A DNA stretch of 11,373 nucleotides from an uncultured Lachnospiraceae bacterium (lineage in GTDB: Bacteria; Bacillota; Clostridia; Lachnospirales; Lachnospiraceae), in the NCBI GenBank assembly GCA_902797705.1, contig CADBTX010000075.1, positions 1 to 11,373 on the forward strand, read 5' to 3'. Made by a program: the position numbers and the translations under genes. This document shows positions 1 through 7,706 of the stretch, in pieces (within the stretch, counting starts at the first letter, position 1; the number at the start of each line of letters is the position of its first letter). The notes below the pieces were generated by a model. The model did no database searches and had not been told where the DNA came from. It saw only the letters and a program-made list of their open reading frames with translations.

Positions 1-14
1 TGAAAATAGGAAAT

Positions 15-48
15 CTATCGGGGAGAGGGCTGAAACCAGTCCTGATAG
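15..48. other. Possible stem-loop in the gene-free upstream stretch
   Basis: CTATCGGG (15-22) pairs with CCTGATAG (41-48) over 8 positions, including one G-T wobble. Inside, CTG (30-32) pairs with CAG (37-39) around an AAAC loop, leaving a one-sided bulge at 23-28. No T-run follows, so it does not look like an intrinsic terminator. It lies upstream of the tig promoter, so it would not be part of the tig mRNA from that promoter. It could be the tail of an upstream transcript or chance. I recognise no known riboswitch or T-box core. Nothing else was seen in bases 1-131. Confidence 0.25.
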
Positions 49-131
49 TTAACGGGAATTTATCTGTTCTTTAGGAGTGGGTGCCGGGATGATGCCGGAT
101 AGCAAATATAGTAAATGCTCATATATATGGA

Positions 132-161
132 TTGATATTTCCCGTGAATGTATGGTATAAT
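132..161 (+). promoter_or_regulatory. Sigma-A promoter of tig (extended -10)
   Basis: A -35-like TTGATA (132-137) is followed after 18 bases by a perfect TATAAT (156-161). TGG (153-155) directly before it gives the extended -10 pattern TGnTATAAT. Transcription would start near 168, leaving a leader of about 30 bases before the ATG at 200. This is the only convincing promoter seen in the window, so the downstream genes are probably transcribed at least partly from here. Confidence 0.82.
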
Positions 162-183
162 CCCATGGTTATGCAAGGTCCCC

Positions 184-191
184 GGAGAGGG
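184..191 (+). promoter_or_regulatory. Ribosome binding site for the upstream tig start
   Basis: GGAGAGGG lies 8 bases before the ATG at 200, a good Shine-Dalgarno distance. The second in-frame ATG at 230, where family members usually begin ([10 protein letters not shown]), has only AAAGGA (209-214) at a long 15-base spacing. The signal favours 200 and homology favours 230. The two differ by ten residues. Confidence 0.6.
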
Positions 192-199
192 ACGCAGGA

Positions 200-1555
200 A
201 TGAGAAAGAAAGGATCGGAATCGGCAACAATGAGTTTACAGGTTGAAAATTTAGAGCACAATATGGCAAAGCTTACTATAGAGGCAAGCGCAGAGGATTT
301 TGAGAAGGCCTGCCAGAGTGCGTATCAGAAGCAGAAGGGGAAGATCAGTGTTCCCGGATTCAGGAAGGGAAAGGCCCCCAGAAAGCTTATAGAAAAGATG
401 TACGGCGCCGGAGTATTTTATGAGGATGCCGCAAATGAACTTATACCTGAGGCATACAGGAAGGAACTGGAGGAACATAAGGAACTTGATATAGTTTCCC
501 GTCCCGCCATCGATGTGGTCCAGGTGGAAGCAGGAAAGCCCTTTATCTTTACGGCTGAGGTTGCCTTAAAGCCCCCTGTTGAGCTTGGAAAGTATAAGGG
601 TGTCAAGTGCACCAAGGTTGACACTTCCGTAAGCGATGAGGAAGTGACTTCAAAGATCGATGAGGAGCTGGACAGGGATGCGCGTATCGTAGCCATCACC
701 GACAGGGCTGTTCAGGATAAGGATATCGCAAATATCGATTTCGAGGGCTTTGTGGACGGAGAGGCCTTTGACGGAGGAAAGGGTGAGGGACATGACCTTA
801 CCATCGGTTCCCATTCCTTCATAGACAATTTCGAGGAGCAGCTTATCGGAAAGAATATCGGAGATGATACGGAGGTGAACGTTACCTTCCCTGAGGATTA
901 TCACGAGAAGAGTCTGGCCGGAAAGGCCGCCCTCTTTAAGGTTCATATCAACAGCCTGAAGGAGAGGCAGAAGCCTGAACTGGATGATGAGTATGTTTCC
1001 GACAAGGGCTTTGACTCCGTTGACGATTACAAGGAAGACATAAAGAAGAAACTCACTGAGAGAAAGGAAAACGAGGCTAAGGCCAAGAACGAGGATGAGA
1101 TCATCGAGGCCGTTATAGAGGATTCAAAGATGGATATCCCCGAGGCAATGGAGGATACCGAGGCAGAATCCCTTGTTAACGGGTTTGCGAGAAATATCGC
1201 ATCCCAGGGCATGAGCCTTGATATGTACATGCAGTATACCGGCATGACCATGGATCGTCTTAAGGATCAGATGAAGGAGCAGGCCGGAAAGAACATAAGA
1301 AGCCGCCTTGTTCTGGAAGCCATCGGCGAAAAAGAAGGCATTGAAGCTACGGACGAAGAGTTCGAAGAAGAAGTAAAGAAGATGGCTGAGCAGTACAGGA
1401 TGGAGCCTGACAAGCTTAAGGATCTCATGGGCGATGAGGAGAAGAAGAACGTCCGTCATGACATCGTGATGCAGAAGGTCTGCGATCTCCTGATCGCGGA
1501 GGCTAAGCCTGTTGCTGAAAAGAAGAAGAAAGCCGCAAAGAAGGATGGTGAATGA
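200..1555 (+). CDS. tig: Trigger factor, ribosome-bound chaperone / peptidyl-prolyl isomerase
   Basis: Trigger factor binds the ribosome near the exit tunnel and shields nascent cytosolic proteins. In residue order the protein shows the N-terminal ribosome-binding domain with its signature GFRKGKAP (53-60), then an FKBP-type PPIase domain (about 165-252), then the helical SurA-like C-terminal arms (about 255-435) and a lysine-rich tail. At 451 residues (441 from the alternative start) it is near full family length. The start at 200 is chosen because of the Shine-Dalgarno at 184-191. The ATG at 230 gives the N-terminus that family members usually have and is a serious alternative. It is the first gene of the operon, about 30 bases behind the promoter, and its stop codon sits one base before the clpP start. 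The family assignment is certain. Confidence 0.97.
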   Translation: MRKKGSESATMSLQVENLEHNMAKLTIEASAEDFEKACQSAYQKQKGKISVPGFRKGKAPRKLIEKMYGAGVFYEDAANELIPEAYRKELEEHKELDIVSRPAIDVVQVEAGKPFIFTAEVALKPPVELGKYKGVKCTKVDTSVSDEEVTSKIDEELDRDARIVAITDRAVQDKDIANIDFEGFVDGEAFDGGKGEGHDLTIGSHSFIDNFEEQLIGKNIGDDTEVNVTFPEDYHEKSLAGKAALFKVHINSLKERQKPELDDEYVSDKGFDSVDDYKEDIKKKLTERKENEAKAKNEDEIIEAVIEDSKMDIPEAMEDTEAESLVNGFARNIASQGMSLDMYMQYTGMTMDRLKDQMKEQAGKNIRSRLVLEAIGEKEGIEATDEEFEEEVKKMAEQYRMEPDKLKDLMGDEEKKNVRHDIVMQKVCDLLIAEAKPVAEKKKKAAKKDGE

Positions 1556-1556
1556 T

Positions 1557-2177
1557 ATGCTGGTCCCTACAGTCATAGAAACCACAAACAGAGGTGAGAG
1601 AGCCTATGACATTTATTCCAGGCTCTTAAAAGAGAGGATCATCTTTCTGGGAGACGAGGTCAATGACCAGACTGCCGGTCTGGTGGTTGCCCAGATGCTT
1701 TTCCTGGAGGCGGAGGATCCGGATAAGGATATCCATTTCTATATTGATTCTCCCGGAGGATCCGTTACTGCGGGTTTTGCCATTTATGATACAATGAATT
1801 ATATCAAGTGCGATGTTTCCACAATCTGCCTTGGAATGGCAGCATCCATGGGAGCATTCCTCCTGTCCGGAGGCACAAAGGGAAAGAGACTCGCGCTTCC
1901 CAATGCCGAGATCATGATCCATCAGCCTTCAGGCGGAGCAAGAGGACAGGCAACGGAGATCGAGATAACAGCGAAGCAGATACTCCGTACCCGTGAAAGG
2001 CTGAATAAGATACTGTCGGAGAATACGGGAAAGCCCGTTGAGACCATCGCTATTGATACTGAAAGAGATAACTGGATGACTGCCGAAGAGGCAAAGAATT
2101 ACGGTATCATAGATGAGATCGTAGTGTCCAGAAGAGCTGCAGAGGAAGCTGCGAAGGGAAGATCAAGTGAAAAATGA
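1557..2177 (+). CDS. clpP: ClpP, ATP-dependent Clp protease proteolytic subunit
   Basis: ClpP is the serine peptidase that forms the tetradecameric barrel of the ClpXP/ClpAP/ClpCP proteases (family S14) in the cytosol. The Ser-His-Asp triad is visible as S97 in GMAASMG, H122 in MIHQP and D171 in TERD, at exactly the mature E. coli numbering. The protein has 206 residues, the usual length. The ATG at 1557 is preferred over the upstream in-frame starts at 1512 and 1545 because [10 protein letters not shown] matches the usual N-terminus and AAGGA (1541-1545) lies 11 bases ahead. The start is one base after the tig stop (TGATATG), so translation is probably coupled. The 3' end overlaps clpX by 11 bases. 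There is no sign of an N-terminal propeptide beyond a few residues. Confidence 0.97.
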   Translation: MLVPTVIETTNRGERAYDIYSRLLKERIIFLGDEVNDQTAGLVVAQMLFLEAEDPDKDIHFYIDSPGGSVTAGFAIYDTMNYIKCDVSTICLGMAASMGAFLLSGGTKGKRLALPNAEIMIHQPSGGARGQATEIEITAKQILRTRERLNKILSENTGKPVETIAIDTERDNWMTAEEAKNYGIIDEIVVSRRAAEEAAKGRSSEK

Positions 2178-3414
2178 CGGAAAGATAAGATGCTCCTTTT
2201 GTAAAAAGACCCAGGATCAGGTCACAAAGCTGATATCCGGGCCTAACGGAGCGTATATCTGTGATGAGTGTGTGGCAATATGTGCCGACATAATCGATGA
2301 GGAGATGGAGGAGGTATCCTTTGGGGCCGAAACGGAGATTAATCTTCTGAAGCCCAAGGAGATACACGAATTCCTGGACGATTATGTTATAGATCAGGAT
2401 GAGGCGAAAAAGGTTCTGTCCGTTGCGGTATATAACCACTATAAAAGGATCCTTTCAAATAAGGAATCGGATGTGGAACTGCAGAAGAGCAATATCCTTA
2501 TGCTTGGACCCACAGGTTCCGGAAAGACACTCCTTGCCCAGACACTGGCGAGAGTACTGAATGTCCCATTTGCCATTGCTGATGCCACAAGCCTTACAGA
2601 GGCGGGATATGTGGGTGAGGACGTTGAGAACATCCTGTTAAAGCTTATCCAGGCCGCAGACTATGATGTGGAAAGAGCTCAGGTCGGCATCGTATATATC
2701 GATGAGATAGACAAGATAACCAGAAAGGGTGAGAATGTTTCCATCACCAGGGACGTCTCGGGAGAGGGCGTACAGCAGGCGCTGCTGAAGATCCTGGAGG
2801 GAACGGTTGCCTCGGTTCCTCCTCAGGGGGGCAGGAAGCATCCCCATCAGGAGCTGATCCAGATAGACACCACGAATATCCTTTTTATCTGCGGAGGAGC
2901 CTTCGAGGGACTGGATAAGATCATAGAGACAAGGCTTGACAAGAAGTCCATCGGATTTAATGCGGTGATAGGTTCTTCAAAGGATTCGGGCATAGGGGAC
3001 GCATTCCACAAGGTACTGCCGGAGGATCTGAATAAATTCGGACTGATACCCGAGCTTATCGGAAGACTGCCGGTGACTGTGGCATTGGACAATCTCCGCA
3101 AGGAAGCTCTTGTCAATATCCTTACCAAGCCGAAGAATGCTCTCGTAAAGCAGTATGTAAAGCTTCTGGAGCTGGATGATGTTAAACTCACCGTGGAAGA
3201 TGACGCAGTTGAAGCCATTGCGGACAAGGCTCTGGAGAGAAAGACCGGCGCCAGAGGACTTCGCTCCATAGTTGAAAAGGTCATGATGGACGTGATGTAC
3301 AACAGTCCCTCAGACGAAAGCATCGAGGAAGTCATAGTCACGAAGGAAGCGGTGGAAGGAACGGCGGAGCCCCTCATTGTTCACCGGGGCAAGGAAAAGA
3401 AGGAAGCAACGTAA
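2167..3414 (+). CDS. clpX: ClpX, AAA+ unfoldase subunit of ClpXP
   Basis: ClpX recognises tagged substrates, unfolds them with ATP and threads them into ClpP. The N-terminal zinc-binding domain has C9, C12, C32 and C35. The AAA+ module has Walker A GPTGSGKT (114-121), the pore loop GYVGED (147-152), Walker B with DEID (179-182), a second pore loop containing RKH (223-225), the ClpP-docking IGF loop (262-264) and sensor-2 GARGLRS (361-367). At 415 residues it is full length. The start is GTG at 2167, overlapping the end of clpP by 11 bases, with AAGGGA (2154-2159) 7 bases ahead. The first residues, KIRCSFC, fit the family N-terminus. The intact IGF loop and the neighbouring clpP support a working ClpXP pair. 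Confidence 0.98.
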   Translation: MKNDGKIRCSFCKKTQDQVTKLISGPNGAYICDECVAICADIIDEEMEEVSFGAETEINLLKPKEIHEFLDDYVIDQDEAKKVLSVAVYNHYKRILSNKESDVELQKSNILMLGPTGSGKTLLAQTLARVLNVPFAIADATSLTEAGYVGEDVENILLKLIQAADYDVERAQVGIVYIDEIDKITRKGENVSITRDVSGEGVQQALLKILEGTVASVPPQGGRKHPHQELIQIDTTNILFICGGAFEGLDKIIETRLDKKSIGFNAVIGSSKDSGIGDAFHKVLPEDLNKFGLIPELIGRLPVTVALDNLRKEALVNILTKPKNALVKQYVKLLELDDVKLTVEDDAVEAIADKALERKTGARGLRSIVEKVMMDVMYNSPSDESIEEVIVTKEAVEGTAEPLIVHRGKEKKEAT

Positions 3415-3424
3415 AGGAAAAGAA

Positions 3425-3448
3425 GGGTGGAGGCTCCGGCTTCCGCCC
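3425..3448 (+). promoter_or_regulatory. Strong hairpin between clpX and lon (attenuator or translational control)
   Basis: GGGTGGAGGC (3425-3434) pairs fully with GCTTCCGCCC (3439-3448), 10 bp with two G-T wobbles, around a TCCG tetraloop. The following bases, ATTATTGTAT, are AT-rich but not a true T-run, so this would be a weak terminator at best. The only good Shine-Dalgarno-like sequence in the gap, GGAGG (3429-3433), is buried in the 5' arm. The element could reduce lon output relative to clpX by partial termination or by blocking ribosome loading. Confidence 0.5.
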
Positions 3449-3470
3449 ATTATTGTATAACGGTATGAGA

Positions 3471-5876
3471 ATGAAGAAGAAAAGTACAAAGACGATGAAA
3501 AATGTGCCCTGCATAGTTCTCCGGGATCTCACCATCATGCCCAATGTCATCATGCATTTTGATATTTCGGAGGAGATATCCATAAATGCCATGAACCTTG
3601 CCATGACCACCACCCAGGAGCTTCTGGTGACCACTCCCAGGGACAGTGACAAGGATAACATTGAGAACGAGGATATAAACAGGATCGGCACCATAGTGTC
3701 CGTTAAGCAGGTCATTAAGATGCCAAATAAGATATCCCGTGTCATGGTGGAGGGCAAGGAGAGAGCGGAGATAATAGCCTTCAGCGGAAACAGGAAGCTG
3801 AGAAAGGCTGAGGTCCGTGTCTTTTCCAGAGAGGAAATGAATGACGTGACCCCGGAACAGGCGGAGGCCATGAGACGTGAGATCCTCCAGCGCTTCTGGG
3901 AGTATATTTCCTTCTTCCCCAGAACGGGAAAGACCTTCAGGGCCCAGTTCCTGGAAATAGAGGATCTGGGAGACATGATGGATGCCATCATAGCCAACCT
4001 TCCCATTGAGAATAAAAAGAAACAGCATATCCTGGAGTCTGTTACCATCTCCGAAAGGTATGAGGAAGAGAGCAGCATACTGGAAGAGGAGCTGGATGTG
4101 GCCCGCATAAGGTCCGAGCTGGCGGTTAAGGTAAACGGAAAGGTGGAAAAGGATCAGAAGGACTACGTCCTTCGGGAACAGCTCCGCTATATCAGGGAGG
4201 AACTGGGAGATGATTCCCCGGAGACGGAGGCTGATAAATACAAGAAGTCCCTGGAAAAACTGGATGCTCCCGATGAGGTGAAGGAGCATATCAATAAGGA
4301 GATAGACCGCTTCATGAACATTCCTTCGGGATCATCGGAGAGCGGAGTGGAGCAGGTTTATATTGAGACTCTTTTGGATATGCCCTGGAACAGGGGTTCC
4401 GAAGAGAACAAGTCGTTAGATAACGCGGAGAAGATACTGGAGAGGGATCACTACGGCCTTAAGAAGGTGAAGGAGAGGATGCTGGAATTCCTTGCGGTGA
4501 AGAATCTTACCGAAAAGGGACAGAGCCCCATAATCCTTTTAGTGGGACCTCCGGGAACCGGAAAGACCTCCATTGCGAAATCCATCGCGGAAGCCCTGAA
4601 CCGTAAATATATCCGCATCTCTCTCGGAGGAGTCAGGGATGAAGCGGAGATAAGGGGACACAGAAGGACCTACGTGGGAGCAATGCCCGGGGTCATCGCC
4701 AAAGGACTGCAGCATGCAAAGGTCAGGAATCCCCTGATACTGCTGGATGAGATAGATAAGATAAGCTCGGAATACCACGGCGCCACTGCGTCGGCTCTTC
4801 TCGAGGTGCTGGATTCGGAGCAGAACAGATTCTTCAGGGATCACTACATTGAGGTGCCCCTGGATCTTTCAGAGGTGCTCTTCATTGCCACCGCAAACAC
4901 CACCGACACCATACCGGTCCCCCTGCTTGACAGGATGGAGGTAGTGGAGGTGTCCGGCTATACTGAGAATGAGAAATTCCATATCGCAAAGGAGCATCTC
5001 ATTGGAAAGCAGCTGAAAAAGAACGGCCTGAAGAAAGGAAACCTGAAGATAAACGACACCGCTATCAGGGCCATGATCACCTCCTATACCAGAGAGTCCG
5101 GAGTCAGGAGCCTGGAGCGGCGTATCGGAGAGATATGCAGAAAGACCGCGAGAAAGGTTTATTCCAAAGAGGAAAGCCGGGTGACGGTAGGAGTCAGGAA
5201 CCTTACGGACTTCCTTGGAAATGTCAAATACCTTCCGGAGGATGAGGCGAAGAAGCCGGAGATCGGCATCGTCAGAGGCCTTGCCTGGACCAGCGTGGGA
5301 GGGGTCACTCTGGAGATAGAAGTGAATGAGATGCCGGGAAAGGGCGCACTTACCCTTACGGGGCAGCTCGGAGATGTGATGAAGGAGTCCGCGAATATCG
5401 CCTTTACTCTGGTGCGGAGCATGACGGAAAAGTACGGAAAGGATGCCAGATACTTTAAGAGCCATGATTTCCACCTTCATATACCTGAGGGCGCGGTTCC
5501 GAAGGACGGACCCTCTGCGGGCATCACCATGACCACAGCCCTTTTCAGTGTCGCAACAGATTCTCTTGTAAGAGGGGATATAGCCATGACCGGGGAGATA
5601 GATCTCCGGGGAAATGTCCTTCCCATAGGAGGATTAAAGGAAAAACTGCTGGCGGCAAAGAATGCGAAGATGAAGACGGTGCTGGTACCGGAAAAGAATA
5701 AGAGGGACTTTTCGGAGATCTCCGAAGAGATCACCGAGGGACTTGATATCATCTATGTGAAGAGGATAGAAGAGGTACTTGAAAAAACCCTTGTGAAGAT
5801 GCCTGAGGAAAAGAAGCCAAAGGCTGTTTCACGCCGACAGACGGCACGGGTGCCTGCCCCGGGGAAGAAAGTCTGA
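3471..5876 (+). CDS. lon: Lon, ATP-dependent serine protease (LonA type)
   Basis: LonA degrades misfolded and regulatory proteins in the cytosol as a single-chain hexamer (family S16). Counting from the ATG at 3471 (801 residues), the N-terminal substrate-binding domain occupies about 1-200, a coiled-coil/helical region about 200-290, Walker A GPPGTGKT 359-366, Walker B with LLDEID 424-429, and the protease domain follows with the Ser-Lys dyad: S682 in PKDGPSAG and K725 in GGLKEKLL, with the same 43-residue separation as E. coli. No transmembrane segments are seen, so it is LonA, not LonB. The start is uncertain: TTG 3453, ATG 3465, ATG 3471 and ATG 3495 share the frame and none has a clear ribosome binding site. 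3471 gives the usual N-terminal length. The C-terminal 25 residues form a basic tail beyond the conserved core. Confidence 0.96.
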   Translation: MKKKSTKTMKNVPCIVLRDLTIMPNVIMHFDISEEISINAMNLAMTTTQELLVTTPRDSDKDNIENEDINRIGTIVSVKQVIKMPNKISRVMVEGKERAEIIAFSGNRKLRKAEVRVFSREEMNDVTPEQAEAMRREILQRFWEYISFFPRTGKTFRAQFLEIEDLGDMMDAIIANLPIENKKKQHILESVTISERYEEESSILEEELDVARIRSELAVKVNGKVEKDQKDYVLREQLRYIREELGDDSPETEADKYKKSLEKLDAPDEVKEHINKEIDRFMNIPSGSSESGVEQVYIETLLDMPWNRGSEENKSLDNAEKILERDHYGLKKVKERMLEFLAVKNLTEKGQSPIILLVGPPGTGKTSIAKSIAEALNRKYIRISLGGVRDEAEIRGHRRTYVGAMPGVIAKGLQHAKVRNPLILLDEIDKISSEYHGATASALLEVLDSEQNRFFRDHYIEVPLDLSEVLFIATANTTDTIPVPLLDRMEVVEVSGYTENEKFHIAKEHLIGKQLKKNGLKKGNLKINDTAIRAMITSYTRESGVRSLERRIGEICRKTARKVYSKEESRVTVGVRNLTDFLGNVKYLPEDEAKKPEIGIVRGLAWTSVGGVTLEIEVNEMPGKGALTLTGQLGDVMKESANIAFTLVRSMTEKYGKDARYFKSHDFHLHIPEGAVPKDGPSAGITMTTALFSVATDSLVRGDIAMTGEIDLRGNVLPIGGLKEKLLAAKNAKMKTVLVPEKNKRDFSEISEEITEGLDIIYVKRIEEVLEKTLVKMPEEKKPKAVSRRQTARVPAPGKKV

Positions 5877-5896
5877 AACAAAATGCTTCAAACTTC

Positions 5897-5948
5897 CATC
5901 GGTGCCGCGCAGGCACGTCACCGATGAGCACACTTGCCTGCGGCAAGG
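5897..5948 (+). promoter_or_regulatory. Nested inverted repeats and SD-masking hairpin in the lon-engB gap
   Basis: Two hairpins lie here. The first has CATCGGTG (5897-5904) pairing with CACCGATG (5919-5926), or in an alternative register GTGCC (5902-5906) with GGCAC (5912-5916). The second has CTTGCC (5933-5938) pairing with GGCAAG (5942-5947) around a TGC loop, and its 3' arm covers most of the engB Shine-Dalgarno AAGG (5945-5948). A third, mutually exclusive pairing is CGCAGGCA (5908-5915) with TGCCTGCG (5935-5942), which would release the Shine-Dalgarno. No T-run follows. The pairings are seen directly; a switching role is inferred. Confidence 0.45.
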
Positions 5949-5956
5949 TACAAAAA

Positions 5957-6571
5957 ATGATAATAAAAAAAGTGGAGCTTGAGACAGTAGCCGGGGTCAC
6001 GACAAAAAAACTCCCGGAGACCGGACAGCCGGAGATCGCCTTTGCGGGGCGGAGCAACGCCGGGAAATCCACACTCATCAATGCTTTGATGAACCGGAGG
6101 AACTACGCCAGGGTGTCCGAAACACCGGGAAAGACCCAGACCATCAATTATTATCATGTAAATGATGAGCTGTATTTTGTGGACCTGCCGGGATACGGCT
6201 ACGCAAAGGTGAAGACTGATTTCAGGAAGCAGTGGGGAAAGCTTATTGAGGGCTATTTCAATTCCTCAAATGATCTGAGGGCCATCTTTCTTTTAATGGA
6301 TATAAGGCGTGATCCAAATGAGGATGACTGCATGATGCTTGACTGGATGGCTTCATCGGGACTCGAGATACTGGTCGTGGCTACAAAGGCCGACAAGGTT
6401 AAGCGACAGGAGAGGATAAGAAGAGTAAGCAGTCTTAAAAAGACACTGTCCGATCGCCTGGGCAGGGAAGTGGATCTGATCTCCTTTTCCGCACTGGATA
6501 AGTCGGGACGGGATGAGATATATGATGTGATAGACGGGATCTTGGAAAGGAGCGTAAAGAATAATGACTAA
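5957..6571 (+). CDS. engB: EngB (YsxC/YihA), ribosome-biogenesis GTPase
   Basis: EngB is a TRAFAC-class GTPase needed for assembly of the large ribosomal subunit. From the ATG at 5957 (204 residues) the GTPase motifs are G1 GRSNAGKS (31-38), G2 threonine in TPGKTQT (from 56), G3 DLPGYGYA (76-83), G4 TKAD (143-146) and G5 SA (178-179). All are intact and the length is normal. This start has AAGG (5945-5948) 8 bases ahead, and MIIKKVELE fits the family N-terminus. An in-frame ATG at 5924 lies inside the intergenic inverted repeats and is not favoured. The lon-engB order is also found in Bacillus. The 3' end overlaps the next gene by 8 bases, with that gene's AAAGGAG (6546-6552) inside engB. Confidence 0.96.
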   Translation: MIIKKVELETVAGVTTKKLPETGQPEIAFAGRSNAGKSTLINALMNRRNYARVSETPGKTQTINYYHVNDELYFVDLPGYGYAKVKTDFRKQWGKLIEGYFNSSNDLRAIFLLMDIRRDPNEDDCMMLDWMASSGLEILVVATKADKVKRQERIRRVSSLKKTLSDRLGREVDLISFSALDKSGRDEIYDVIDGILERSVKNND

Positions 6572-7706
6572 GGTAGATATAATCTCAGGATTTCTCGGGG
6601 CGGGAAAGACCACCCTTATAAAAAAGCTTATTGAGGAGTCCTTTAAGGGACAGCAGGTTGTCCTTATCGAAAACGAATTCGGGGAGATAGGTATTGACGG
6701 AGGGTTCTTAAAGGACGCCGGTATAAATATCACTGAGATGAATTCCGGATGCATCTGCTGCTCCCTTGTGGGTGATTTCAGCACAGCCCTTAAGGAAGTG
6801 GTGGATAAATATCATCCGGAAAGGATAATAATCGAGCCCTCGGGAGTAGGAAAACTCTCCGATGTGGCAAAGGCCGTGGAAAGAGCCGATGGCGATGAAC
6901 TGAAGGTGAACAGTATGGTCACTGTGGTAGACGGCAACAAGGCAAAGATGTATATGAAGAACTTTGGAGAGTTCTTTAATAACCAGGTGGAAACTGCGGG
7001 CACCATCATAATAAGCCGCAGCCAGACCATGAAGCAGGAGAAGCTTTCGGATCTCAATGCCCTTCTCAGGGAGCACAATAAGGAAGCGGTTATAATCACC
7101 ACACCTTGGGACGAGCTAAAGGGAGATCAGATACTTTCCGCCATGGAAAAGGGCCATACCCTTGTGGATTCCCTTCTTCAGGAGATAATGACGGGAGACG
7201 ACCACGAGCACGAGCATGAGCACCACCATGATCACGAGCACGAGCATGAGCACCATCATGACCACGAGCATGAGCATGACCATGAGCACGAGCATGAGCA
7301 CCATCATGACCACGAGCACGAGCACGAGCATGAGCACCATCATGACCACGACCACGAGCACGAGCATGACCATGATCACGAGCATCACCATCATGACCAT
7401 GACCATCATCATCATCACCACGATGCGGATGAGGTATTCCAGAGCTGGGGCGAGGAGACTGCCAATAAGTATTCCGAGGATGAGATAAAGAGCATTCTGG
7501 AGAAACTTAAGGAAGGGGATACCTACGGAATGGTGCTCAGGGCCAAGGGATATGTGCCCGACAGGGAAAAGGAGAGCTGGATACACTTTGACCTGACACC
7601 CGGAGAATATGAGATCAGACAGGGCGGTGCGGATTACACGGGACGTATCTGTGTAATAGGATCCGGCATCAGGGAAGATCTCTTAAAGGAGCTGTTTAAT
7701 GTTTAA
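6564..7706 (+). CDS. CobW/G3E-family GTPase with long His-rich metal-binding insert
   Basis: This is a SIMIBI-class G3E GTPase (COG0523, CobW type), a family of GTP-driven metallochaperones and metal insertases. The 380-residue protein has Walker A GFLGAGKT (9-16), the family's metal-binding CxCC motif in GCICC (62-66), EPSG (91-94), a His-rich tract (214-286) and a CobW C-terminal domain (about 290-380). The tract holds about 45 histidines in 73 residues, alternating with Glu/Asp. The canonical G4 NKxD is not visible; SRSQ (151-154) stands in the expected place, so base recognition may differ. The metal is not determined; zinc is the usual inference, with nickel or cobalt possible. It overlaps engB by 8 bases and the next gene by 8 bases, so it is translated as part of a coupled series. 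No Zur-type operator was recognised. Confidence 0.92.
   Translation: MTKVDIISGFLGAGKTTLIKKLIEESFKGQQVVLIENEFGEIGIDGGFLKDAGINITEMNSGCICCSLVGDFSTALKEVVDKYHPERIIIEPSGVGKLSDVAKAVERADGDELKVNSMVTVVDGNKAKMYMKNFGEFFNNQVETAGTIIISRSQTMKQEKLSDLNALLREHNKEAVIITTPWDELKGDQILSAMEKGHTLVDSLLQEIMTGDDHEHEHEHHHDHEHEHEHHHDHEHEHDHEHEHEHHHDHEHEHEHEHHHDHDHEHEHDHDHEHHHHDHDHHHHHHDADEVFQSWGEETANKYSEDEIKSILEKLKEGDTYGMVLRAKGYVPDREKESWIHFDLTPGEYEIRQGGADYTGRICVIGSGIREDLLKELFNV
7203..7421 (+). repeat. In-frame His/Glu/Asp-coding tandem repeat inside the CobW-type GTPase
   Basis: The tract is built almost only of CAY, GAG and GAY codons. It opens with two copies of a 30-base unit coding HEHEHEHHHD, followed by expanded 48- and 36-base versions and a degenerating tail ending in six histidines. 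The sub-period is 6 bases (His plus acidic residue), so slippage by one sub-unit keeps the frame. Stop codons are absent from several other frames across the tract, which produces long spurious reading frames on both strands. Confidence 0.9.

Noticed and set aside
15..48. Upstream stem-loop considered as a T-box or SAM-type leader
   Set aside because: No T-box TGGnACC core, no known riboswitch signature and no T-run; it is also upstream of the mapped promoter. Kept only as a low-confidence structure.
3456..3461. TATAAC ahead of lon as a promoter -10 element
   Set aside because: No acceptable -35 is found 16-18 bases upstream; that region is the GC-rich hairpin.
3450..4289. Large minus-strand reading frames opposite lon (3374-4108 and 3450-4289)
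   Set aside because: They lie opposite a complete lon gene, have low-complexity composition and show no recognisable domain.
5924..5956. Upstream in-frame ATG at 5924 as the start of engB
   Set aside because: It lies within the intergenic inverted repeat and adds non-homologous residues, and the ATG at 5957 has a properly spaced ribosome binding site.
7203..7421. The repeat block considered as a CRISPR array
   Set aside because: The units are contiguous, in frame and code for His/Glu/Asp without unique spacers, so it is a coding tandem repeat.
7116..7586. Long minus-strand reading frame rich in Met/Val/Leu opposite the His tract, and a Ser/Thr/Met-rich plus-strand frame at 7216-7488
   Set aside because: Both are by-products of the 6-base repeat, which lacks stop codons in several frames. 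Neither has a ribosome binding site or family resemblance, and both overlap a well-supported gene.
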